Part shown: positions 1 through 5,445 of the stretch, piece by piece
Layout: each line of letters begins with the position of its first letter
How positions within the stretch are numbered: position 1 is the first letter of the stretch
Source: Chloroflexota bacterium
Lineage (GTDB): Bacteria; Chloroflexota; Limnocylindria; Limnocylindrales; CSP1-4
DNA: 5,466 bases
NCBI GenBank assembly: GCA_021777365.1
Contig: JAJYDP010000375.1
Span: 1 to 5,466, forward strand
Reading direction: 5' to 3'
Program-made: the position numbers and the translations under genes
The notes under the pieces: generated by a model
Told to the model about the DNA's origin: nothing
The model's input: only the letters and a program-made list of their open reading frames with translations
The model's database searches: none

Positions 1-418
1 GGTCAACCATCGCGCCGAAGACGGCGCGTGCCGCCAGCACGATGCCGACGCCGACCCCGACGATGACCGCGGAGTGCCCGAGGGAGAAGAAGAAGCCGGT
101 GCCGAGCGGGCGCTTGCCGTCGGCCATCAGCTTGCGGGTGGTGTTGTCGATGGCGGAGATGTGGTCGGCGTCGAAGGCGTGCCGGAACCCGAGGAACCAG
201 GCCGTGATGGCGACACCGGCCCCAACGCCGAGACCGGCGCTGCTGCCCTCGCCCTTGTAGTCGAAATGGTGCGGCATCACGTACAGCACGAAGATGCCCC
301 AGCCCACGACGTTGAGCGCCAGGATGAAGGCGAGCATCGCGCCGAACCTGGCCCATTCGCGCGCTGTCATCACTGCGGCGATGGCATGCAGCCGCGCTCC
401 GATGGCTGACCGTGTCAC
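1..418 (-). CDS. HoxN/HupN/NixA-family nickel/cobalt permease, N-terminal part (cut by window edge)
   Basis: An inner-membrane permease that imports Co2+ and/or Ni2+; 139 codons are present and the 3' part lies outside the window. The NiCoT signature RHAFDADHI is at residues 79-87, followed by AIDNTTRKLM (89-98) and the second family block FSLGHS (111-116). Hydrophobic stretches at about 27-48, 66-78 and 108-130 fit the first three membrane segments; the histidines and aspartates of the signature are the family's metal-binding residues. I chose the GTG at 416-418 because a GGAGG sits 7 nt upstream; an ATG at 368-370 (residue 17) is the alternative but has no comparable ribosome binding site. 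The gene is divergent from cobN and its leader is a cobalamin riboswitch, so cobalt supply for B12 is the likely job. This points to cobalt rather than nickel, but substrate choice is inferred. The family call is secure. Confidence 0.93.
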   Translation of the reverse strand, partial: MTRSAIGARLHAIAAVMTAREWARFGAMLAFILALNVVGWGIFVLYVMPHHFDYKGEGSSAGLGVGAGVAITAWFLGFRHAFDADHISAIDNTTRKLMADGKRPLGTGFFFSLGHSAVIVGVGVGIVLAARAVFGAMVD

Positions 419-423
419 TGATC

Positions 424-444
424 ATCCTCCATGTACCGGAGGAC
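424..444 (-). promoter_or_regulatory. Shine-Dalgarno-sequestering hairpin in the permease leader
   Basis: In the minus-strand RNA, TCCTCC (443-438) pairs with GGAGGA (430-425) across the 7-nt loop GGTACAT, and a G-U pair (444/424) extends the stem. The 3' arm contains the whole GGAGG ribosome binding site. The hairpin ends 6 nt before the GTG. It fits the OFF state of a translation-controlling cobalamin riboswitch, a design well known in high-GC Gram-positives. Pairing is directly visible; the regulatory role is inferred from position. Confidence 0.7.
426..430 (-). promoter_or_regulatory. Shine-Dalgarno of the permease
   Basis: Minus-strand GGAGG, 7 nt upstream of the GTG at 416-418. It decides the start: no equally good site precedes the ATG at 370. 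The same bases are the 3' arm of a hairpin (see 424-444), so access to this site is probably what the upstream riboswitch controls. Confidence 0.8.
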
Positions 445-519
445 GAAGAGAGCCCCTGCGGGGCCGGGATGACCGTCCCGCAGCGAACCGCCCTTCCTCC
501 GAGGACTCGCGTTCGCTGG

Positions 520-634
520 CGGGCCAGGCCAGGCGACCGGACTCATTCCCTCGGAAGGGCATGACCGTTGCGGGACAGTGCCGGGCTCTCACCGGACTTC
601 GCTGGCTGACCGCCGCCCCAGGATGGCCTGGGGC
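520..634 (-). ncRNA. Cobalamin riboswitch aptamer controlling the permease
   Basis: Minus-strand leader element that binds a cobalamin and lowers expression of the permease. The conserved core runs from about 604 to 561: GCGAAG, then the P5 hairpin CCGG-TGAGAGC-CCGG (595-581), then CACTGTCCCGCAACGGTCAT, which is the CGCAACGGT-type core of B12 riboswitches. The 3' half contains GAGTCCGG and CCTGGCC (544-527), corresponding to the usual closing region. CCAGGCC (631-625) can pair with GGCCTGG (530-524) to close the aptamer. A perfect 7-bp hairpin, CCCCAGG-CCAT-CCTGGGG (633-616), uses part of the same 5' strand and would compete. The outer boundaries are approximate; the family assignment rests on the core, not on a covariance search. 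Confidence 0.85.
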
Positions 635-642
635 CAGTCGGA

Positions 643-672
643 ACGTAACAAGTCAGGCGGGGCAGCCGTCAA
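643..672 (-). promoter_or_regulatory. Possible promoter of the permease leader
   Basis: On the minus strand TTGACG (672-667) resembles a -35 box and TTACGT (648-643) a -10 box, separated by 18 nt. An alternative -10 is TGTTAC (650-645) with a 16-nt spacer. Transcription would then begin just before the riboswitch aptamer, where it should. The -10 match is weak and nothing else confirms it. Confidence 0.35.
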
Positions 673-710
673 GACCCAGCCGTGCAACAAAGGAAGTTCC
701 TAAACATTCC

Positions 711-732
711 GCGGGCTGGCCGCATAGCCCGC
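711..732. repeat. 7-bp inverted repeat in the divergent control region
   Basis: GCGGGCT (711-717) and AGCCCGC (726-732) are perfect inverted copies around an 8-nt spacer. They lie between the two leaders, upstream of both likely transcription starts. No T-run follows on either strand, so it is not a standard terminator. It could be an operator for a dimeric regulator. A smaller palindrome, AGGAA-G-TTCCT, lies nearby at 691-701. I could identify no convincing plus-strand promoter for cobN in 660-830. Confidence 0.4.
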
Positions 733-830
733 AGCGCACCAGGATGCGGCCATCGGCAGGCCTACGGCGCATCACGCGCACGCGGGGCATCCATGATGGA
801 CCGGGCCGGTAGCGACCAGATCCGTTCTTC

Positions 831-934
831 CCCGTAGCATGAGGCCACGCCCGTAGCGCAGGAACCCGGTGAGATTCCGGGGCGGTTCCGCCACTGTGAC
901 ATCCGGCAGGATGCAGCCAGACACTGGCCACGGG
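831..934 (+). ncRNA. Cobalamin riboswitch aptamer upstream of cobN
   Basis: Leader element expected to bind cobalamin and reduce cobN operon expression. The core is easily recognised: AGGAA (860-864), P5 hairpin CCCGG-TGAGATT-CCGGG (865-881), overlapping P6 GGCGGTTCCGCC (881-892), and the B12-box continuation CCACTGTGA (891-899). The 3' half has GCCAGACACTGGCC (916-929). GGCCA (843-847) pairs with TGGCC (925-929), and CCCGT (831-835) pairs with ACGGG (930-934), giving closing helices that set the limits given. The aptamer ends 49 nt before the cobN start, leaving a short expression platform. The GCCACTGT-type core differs from the GCAACGGT-type core of the divergent leader. Confidence 0.93.
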
Positions 935-944
935 ATGATCCTGC

Positions 945-983
945 CGTTCGACGGGGCGAGAACCCCGGAGGAGGTACCGAACG
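945..983 (+). promoter_or_regulatory. Expression platform and ribosome binding site of cobN
   Basis: The cobN Shine-Dalgarno is GGAGGAGG (967-974), 9 nt before the ATG at 984. Two helices surround it: CGTTCG (945-950) pairs perfectly with CGAACG (978-983), and inside it CGGGG (952-956) pairs with CCCCG (963-967) around the loop CGAGAA. This leaves most of the ribosome binding site (968-977) as a bulge, with the outer stem ending directly against the start codon. A competing small hairpin, CCGT-TCG-ACGG (944-954), would break both stems. Translational control by the adjacent aptamer is likely; which fold is ON or OFF cannot be decided by eye. Confidence 0.6.
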
Positions 984-3900
984 ATGGCCAGTCCACCGGT
1001 CCCTTTGACCCCCGTGCGCATCGCGCTGCTGTCGACGTCCGACACCGACCTGCTCTCCGCGCGGGCCAGCAGCATGCGGTACGCGTGGGCCAATCCGAGC
1101 CGCGCCGCCGACGCGGAACTGGCCGCCGCCACGGCGGGTGCCGACGTGGTGGTCGTGCGGCTGCTCGGCTCACCGCACGATCTGTGGCCGGGCCTGTCGG
1201 CCGTTCGCCAGGCCGGCACCCCGCTGGTGATCCTCGGCGGCGAGCAGCAGCCAAGCGCGGAGCTGATGGAGCTGTCCACGGTGCCGATGGGCGTGGCCGC
1301 GCAGGCGCACCGCTACCTCGCCGAGGGCGGCCCGCGGAACCTCGCCCAGCTGCACGCGTTCCTGTCCGACACCGTGCTGCTGACCGGCGAGGGATTCGAG
1401 CCGCCCGCGGTCGTCCCCGCGTGGGGCTACGCCGCCCGGCCGGCCGCCGAAGAGCCGGCTCTTCTCCGCGTGGGCGTGCTGTACTACCGCGCCCACGAGG
1501 TCAGCGGCAACAGCGGCTTCGCTCACGCGCTCGCGGACGCCATTGACGCCACCGGCCAGGCCGTGGGCGTCCCGGTCTTCGCCGGCTCGCTCCGCTCGGC
1601 CCCTGCCGACCTGTACGAGGCCCTCGGCACGCTGGACGCGCTGGTCGTGACCGTACTCGCCGCCGGCGGCAGCGTCCCGGCGAGCGCGAGCGCCGGAGGA
1701 GACGACGAGGCGTGGGATGTCGAGCGGATGGCCGCGCTCGACATCCCGGTCCTGCAGGGCCTGTGCCTGACCGGCAGCCGGGCCGCGTGGGAGGCCTCGC
1801 AGGAGGGCGTCACGCCGCTGGACTCCGCCACGCAGATCGCGATACCGGAGTTCGACGGGCGCATCATCACCGTGCCGTTCTCCTTCAAGGAAATCGACGC
1901 CGACGGGCTCCCGCGCTACGTCGCCGACCCCGAGCGGTGCGGCCGGGTCGCCCGGATCGCGGTCGGCCACGCCCGGCTCCGGCGCCTGCCCAACGCCGGC
2001 AAGAAGCTGGCCCTGGTGCTGTCCGCCTACCCGACCAGGCACGCGCGCATCGGCAACGCGGTCGGCCTCGACACCCCGCTGTCCGCGATCCGGCTGCTGC
2101 GCCGCCTGCGCGCCGCCGGCTACGACCTCGGCAGCGGCAACGCGGTGACGGAGATCCTCGACGGAGCCGGCCGGCCCGAGGCCGCTGACGACGCCGCGGC
2201 GGGGGACGCGCTCATCCACGCCCTCATCGCCGCGGGCGGCCAGGACGAGGAGTGGCTGACCAGCGGTCAGCTCACCAGCGCCCACGTGCGCATCACCAGG
2301 GACGAGTACGAGGCCTGGACCGCCGGCCTGCCGGCCGGCCTGCGCGAGGCCGTGACGCGGGCGTGGGGGCCCTCCCCCGGCGGGTTGTTCGTCAACGACG
2401 CCGGCGAGCTCGTGCTCGCCGCGCTGCGGGCGGGGAACGTCGTCATCCTCATCCAGCCGCCGCGCGGGTTCGGGGAGAACCCGGTCGCGACCTACCACGA
2501 TCCCGCCCTTGCGCCGAGTCATCACTACCTGGCCGCCTACCGGTGGATAGCGCACGGATTCGGCGCCCACGCGGTGGTCCACCTCGGCAAGCATGGGAAC
2601 CTGGAGTGGCTGCCGGGCAAGAACGCCGCGCTTTCCGCCTCCTGCGGGCCCGACGCGGCGCTCGGCGACCTCCCGCTCGTCTACCCGTTCCTCGTCAACG
2701 ACCCCGGTGAGGGCGCCCAGGCCAAGCGCCGGGCGCACGCGGTGATCGTGGACCACCTGGTGCCGCCGATGGCCCGCGCCGAGTCCTACGGCGACATCGC
2801 GCGCCTTGAGCAGCTGATGGACGAGCACGCCAACGTCGCGGCGATGGACCCGGCCAAGCTGCCGGCCGTCCGCGGGGAGATCTGGTCGCTGCTGCGCGCC
2901 GCCGAGATGCACCGCGACCTCGGGCTCGACGAGCGCCCGGGCGACACCGAGTTCGACGACTTCCTGCTGCACGTCGACGGCTGGCTGTGCGAGATCAAGG
3001 ACGCCCAGATCCGCGACGGCCTGCACGTGCTCGGCGAGGCCCCGGCCGGCCAGGCCCGGGTCAACCTGGTGCTGTCCATCCTGCGCGCCGCCCAGGTGTG
3101 GGGCGGCGTCGGCGACGCGGTACCAGGGTTGCGGTCCGCGCTCGGGCTGAAGGACGGCGCACCGCTCGCCGCGGTCGACCAGGTCGAGGCGCGGGCCCGC
3201 GCCCTGGTCGAGCGGATGGAGGCGGCCGGCTGGGACCCGGCGGCGGCCGGGGGCCTGCACGACGATCCCGCGGTGCAGCGGGTGCTGGCCTTCGCGGCCG
3301 AGCAGGTCGTCCCGCGGCTGGCCAAGACCGCCGGCGAACTCGACGCCGTCCTGCACGCGCTTGACGGGGGGTTCGTCTCGGCCGGGCCGTCCGGGTCGCC
3401 GCTGCGCGGCCTGGTCAACGTGCTGCCGACCGGCCGCAACTTCTACACCGTCGATCCGCGGGCCGTGCCGTCGCGGCTCGCCTGGCAGACCGGCCAGGCG
3501 ATGGCCGAGTCCCTGCTGCGCCGCTACCTCGACGAGGCCGGCGCCTACCCGTCCTCGGTCGGGCTATCGGCGTGGGGCACCAGCGCGATGCGCACCAGCG
3601 GCGACGACGTCGCCGAGGCGCTCGCCCTGCTCGGCGTGCGGCCCGAATGGGACGAGGCGTCACGGCGGGTCAGCCGCCTGTCCGTGATCCCGCTCGCGGA
3701 ACTCGGGCGGCCCCGCATCGACGTCACGGTGCGGATCTCCGGCTTCTTCCGCGACGCCTTCCCGCACGTGGTCGCGATGCTGGACGACGCGGTGCGGATG
3801 GTTGCCGACCTCGACGAGCCGCCGGAGCAGAATTTCGTGCGCGCCCACGTCCAGGCCGACCTGGCCGTCCACGGCGACGCGCGCCGGGCGACGACCCGCG

Positions 3901-4619
3901 TCTTCGGCTCCAAGCCCGGCTCCTACGGCGCCGGTCTCCTGCCGCTCATCGAGTCCGGGTCCTGGCGCGACGACGCCGACCTCGCCGAGGTCTACACGGC
4001 CTGGGGCGGGTTCGCCTACGGCCGTGACCTGAACGGCGCCCCGGCCGCGCAGGACATGCGGGCCAGCTACCGCCGGATCAAGGTCGCCGCGAAGAACACC
4101 GACAGCGCCGAGCACGACATCGCCGACTCCGACGACTACTTCCAGTACCACGGCGGCATGATCGCCACCGTCCGCGCGCTCACCGGTACCGATCCGAAGG
4201 CGTACGTCGGGGACTCGACCTCCCCGGACGCGGTGCGGACCCGCTCGCTGGGCGAGGAGACCGCCCGCGTCTTCCGCGCCCGGGTGGTGAACCCCCGCTG
4301 GCTCGCCGCGATGCGGCGGCACGGCTACAAGGGCGCGTTCGAGCTGGCCGCCACCGTGGACTACCTGTTCGGCTTCGACGCCACCGCCGGCGTCGTGCAG
4401 GACTGGATGTATGACAAGCTCGCCCGCGAGTACGTCCTGGACGCGGCCAACCAGGGCTTCCTGCGCCAGTCCAACCCGTGGGCGCTGCGCGGCATCGTTG
4501 AGCGGCTGCACGAGGCCGCCGACCGCGGCCTGTGGGCCGAGCCGGACCCCGCGGTGCTCGCCGCCCTGCAGCAGGTCTACCTGGAGGTCGAGGGCGACCT
4601 GGAGGAGCGCGGCCAGTGA
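984..4619 (+). CDS. cobN: Cobaltochelatase large subunit CobN
   Basis: Large, porphyrinoid-binding subunit of the ATP-dependent aerobic cobaltochelatase, which inserts Co2+ into hydrogenobyrinic acid a,c-diamide in the cytoplasm. At 1211 residues it has the usual length and appears complete. An N-terminal Rossmann-like part (about 1-250) precedes the CobN/BchH-type body. Family blocks in order: RIGNAVGLDTP (355-365), IQPPRGFGENP (490-500), HHYLAAY (513-519), HLGKHGNLEWLPGK (533-546), YPFLVNDPGEGAQAKRR (567-583), GRNFYTVDPR (817-826) and DYLFGFDATAGVVQDWMYD (1126-1144). CobN rather than the Mg-chelatase subunits ChlH/BchH is supported by the B12 riboswitch and the neighbouring cobF. The start is fixed by GGAGGAGG 9 nt upstream. 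The small AAA+ and integrin-like partner subunits (CobS/CobT or ChlI/ChlD-like) are not in the window. No frameshift or missing block was noticed. Confidence 0.97.
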   Translation: MASPPVPLTPVRIALLSTSDTDLLSARASSMRYAWANPSRAADAELAAATAGADVVVVRLLGSPHDLWPGLSAVRQAGTPLVILGGEQQPSAELMELSTVPMGVAAQAHRYLAEGGPRNLAQLHAFLSDTVLLTGEGFEPPAVVPAWGYAARPAAEEPALLRVGVLYYRAHEVSGNSGFAHALADAIDATGQAVGVPVFAGSLRSAPADLYEALGTLDALVVTVLAAGGSVPASASAGGDDEAWDVERMAALDIPVLQGLCLTGSRAAWEASQEGVTPLDSATQIAIPEFDGRIITVPFSFKEIDADGLPRYVADPERCGRVARIAVGHARLRRLPNAGKKLALVLSAYPTRHARIGNAVGLDTPLSAIRLLRRLRAAGYDLGSGNAVTEILDGAGRPEAADDAAAGDALIHALIAAGGQDEEWLTSGQLTSAHVRITRDEYEAWTAGLPAGLREAVTRAWGPSPGGLFVNDAGELVLAALRAGNVVILIQPPRGFGENPVATYHDPALAPSHHYLAAYRWIAHGFGAHAVVHLGKHGNLEWLPGKNAALSASCGPDAALGDLPLVYPFLVNDPGEGAQAKRRAHAVIVDHLVPPMARAESYGDIARLEQLMDEHANVAAMDPAKLPAVRGEIWSLLRAAEMHRDLGLDERPGDTEFDDFLLHVDGWLCEIKDAQIRDGLHVLGEAPAGQARVNLVLSILRAAQVWGGVGDAVPGLRSALGLKDGAPLAAVDQVEARARALVERMEAAGWDPAAAGGLHDDPAVQRVLAFAAEQVVPRLAKTAGELDAVLHALDGGFVSAGPSGSPLRGLVNVLPTGRNFYTVDPRAVPSRLAWQTGQAMAESLLRRYLDEAGAYPSSVGLSAWGTSAMRTSGDDVAEALALLGVRPEWDEASRRVSRLSVIPLAELGRPRIDVTVRISGFFRDAFPHVVAMLDDAVRMVADLDEPPEQNFVRAHVQADLAVHGDARRATTRVFGSKPGSYGAGLLPLIESGSWRDDADLAEVYTAWGGFAYGRDLNGAPAAQDMRASYRRIKVAAKNTDSAEHDIADSDDYFQYHGGMIATVRALTGTDPKAYVGDSTSPDAVRTRSLGEETARVFRARVVNPRWLAAMRRHGYKGAFELAATVDYLFGFDATAGVVQDWMYDKLAREYVLDAANQGFLRQSNPWALRGIVERLHEAADRGLWAEPDPAVLAALQQVYLEVEGDLEERGQ
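4601..4607 (+). promoter_or_regulatory. Strong Shine-Dalgarno at the 3' end of cobN
   Basis: GGAGGAG inside the last cobN codons, 8 nt before the GTG at 4616-4618 that overlaps the cobN stop as GTGA. It is too far from the cobF GTG (115 nt) to serve cobF directly, so it points to a translation start at the cobN stop. It could also simply encode Glu-Glu of CobN. Confidence 0.45.
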
Positions 4620-4726
4620 GGGTGACGGCTGGCGTCACGACCGTGGTCGTGCCCCGCCCGCGGGTCCGCGCCGCGGTGCGGCCCGGCGCGAGGCCTTCGG
4701 CCCGGTGGCCGGGGGCGTTCGGGTGA
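4616..4726 (+). CDS. Possible 36-aa coupled micro-ORF between cobN and cobF
   Basis: Unrecognised short frame starting at GTG 4616-4618, which shares GTGA with the cobN stop, and ending at TGA 4724-4726, which shares GTGA with the cobF start. It is preceded by GGAGGAG at 8 nt. It has 36 codons, 34 of them ending in G or C (about 94%), compared with roughly 76% for the same stretch read in the cobF frame. The peptide begins MRVTAGVTTVVVPRPR and is rich in Arg, Pro, Ala and Val, with no lysine, cysteine or acidic residues and no known motif. It may be a coupling ORF that carries ribosomes from cobN to cobF, a small protein, or chance: stop codons are rare in such GC-rich DNA, and the second codon position is unusually GC-rich for a real gene. 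Confidence 0.35.
   Translation: MRVTAGVTTVVVPRPRVRAAVRPGARPSARWPGAFG
4622..4651 (+). repeat. Two overlapping, mutually exclusive hairpins after cobN
   Basis: Hairpin A is GTGACG (4622-4627), loop GCTGG, CGTCAC (4633-4638). Hairpin B is the near-palindrome CACGACC-GT-GGTCGTG (4636-4651), in practice a 6-bp stem with a CGTG loop. Both need CAC at 4636-4638, so only one can form at a time. No T-run follows, so neither is a standard terminator. They begin 3 nt after the cobN stop. Confidence 0.5.
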
Positions 4727-5445
4727 GGATCAGGGTCCTGGGCATCGGCATGGGCCCGCAGCATGTCACGCCGGAGGTGGCGCGGGCGCTGCGCGACGCC
4801 GACTACGTCATCGCCGCCAGGAAGCGGGCCGGCGACGGCCTGCTCGCCGCCAGGCACGCGATCGCCGCCGCGTTCGGCGTGCAGGTCATAGAGGTCGACG
4901 ACCCGGAACGGACGCGTGGTTCCCCGCTCGCCTACCCGGATTCCGTCGCGGCCTGGCATGCCGCCCGGGTCGCGCTCTACGAGCAGGTGCTGCGGGAGCG
5001 CGGCGGCACCGCGGCGTTCCTTGTGTGGGGCGACCCGTCGCTGTACGACTCGACGATCCGCGTCGTCGAGCGGCTCGCGGAGCGGCTGGGTGCCGACTGG
5101 GACGTCCTGCCCGGCATCAGCGCCCCGCAACTGCTCGCCGCGCGGCACCGGGTCGTGCTGCACGAGGTCGGCCGCCCGGTGCACGTCACCACGGCGCGGC
5201 GACTGCAGGAGGCGGTCGCCGCCGGCCAGCGCAACATCGTCGTGATGCTCGGCGGCGGCCTGGACCTGGACGGCCTCGACGACTGGCTGATCTGGTGGGG
5301 GGCGAACCTCGGCACCCCGGCGGAGGAACTGGCCGCCGGCCGCGTCGCCGACGTGCGGGAAGAGCTGGCAGCGGCGCGCGGCCGCGCGAAGGCCGCCGCC
5401 GGCTGGGTCATGGACGTGTGCCTGCTCCGCCGGGACCAGGGATGA
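4723..5445 (+). CDS. cobF: Precorrin-6A synthase (deacetylating) CobF
   Basis: SAM-dependent tetrapyrrole methylase of the aerobic B12 pathway. It methylates precorrin-5 at C-1 and releases the extruded acetyl group as acetate, giving precorrin-6A. The 240 residues show the family pattern: glycine loop GIGMGPQHVT (7-16), a DDPERTR-type block (about 64-70), FLVWGDPSLYDST (99-111), LPGISAPQLLAARHR (129-143), GRPVHVTTARRL (150-161), VVML (173-176) and WWGANLGTP (191-199), ending WVMD..LLRRD. These blocks separate CobF from CobI, CobJ and CobM. The glycine loop lacks the usual Asp after GxGxG, and the protein is slightly short for the family. The GTG start overlaps the stop of the preceding micro-ORF; the nearest ribosome binding site, GGGGG (4711-4715), is poor, so translation may depend on coupling. 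An in-frame GTG at 4705 is an alternative start. Confidence 0.94.
   Translation: MRIRVLGIGMGPQHVTPEVARALRDADYVIAARKRAGDGLLAARHAIAAAFGVQVIEVDDPERTRGSPLAYPDSVAAWHAARVALYEQVLRERGGTAAFLVWGDPSLYDSTIRVVERLAERLGADWDVLPGISAPQLLAARHRVVLHEVGRPVHVTTARRLQEAVAAGQRNIVVMLGGGLDLDGLDDWLIWWGANLGTPAEELAAGRVADVREELAAARGRAKAAAGWVMDVCLLRRDQG

Noticed and set aside
3..425. 140-codon minus-strand frame beginning at an ATG at 425
   Set aside because: It is a shifted reading of the permease gene. The frame starting at GTG 418 gives the NiCoT signature; this one gives an Arg-rich sequence without family features.
446..464. Minus-strand GC hairpin GCCCC-GCA-GGGGC followed by TCTCTT as a terminator
   Set aside because: The stem is only 5 bp and the tail is not a true T-run. 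The SD hairpin downstream points to translational rather than transcriptional control.
835..840. TAGCAT as a -10 box for cobN
   Set aside because: It matches TAnnnT but lies within the aptamer, so transcription would begin after the 5' closing strand of the riboswitch; no -35 partner is apparent.
294..1279. Open frames across the intergenic region (294-812 plus, 653-1279 minus)
   Set aside because: They run through the riboswitch cores and into flanking genes in other frames, with no ribosome binding site or recognisable protein features.
1170..3356. 728-codon open frame antisense to cobN
   Set aside because: Long antisense frames are common opposite GC-rich genes. Its composition (Gly, Arg, Val, Gln and Asp rich without motifs) and complete overlap with a well-supported cobN mark it as a shadow.
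4411..4722. Extending cobF upstream to the in-frame ATG at 4411
   Set aside because: This would overlap cobN by about 200 bases, and the extension has no similarity to a CobF N-terminus. The glycine loop normally lies within about the first ten residues, as it does from the GTG at 4723.
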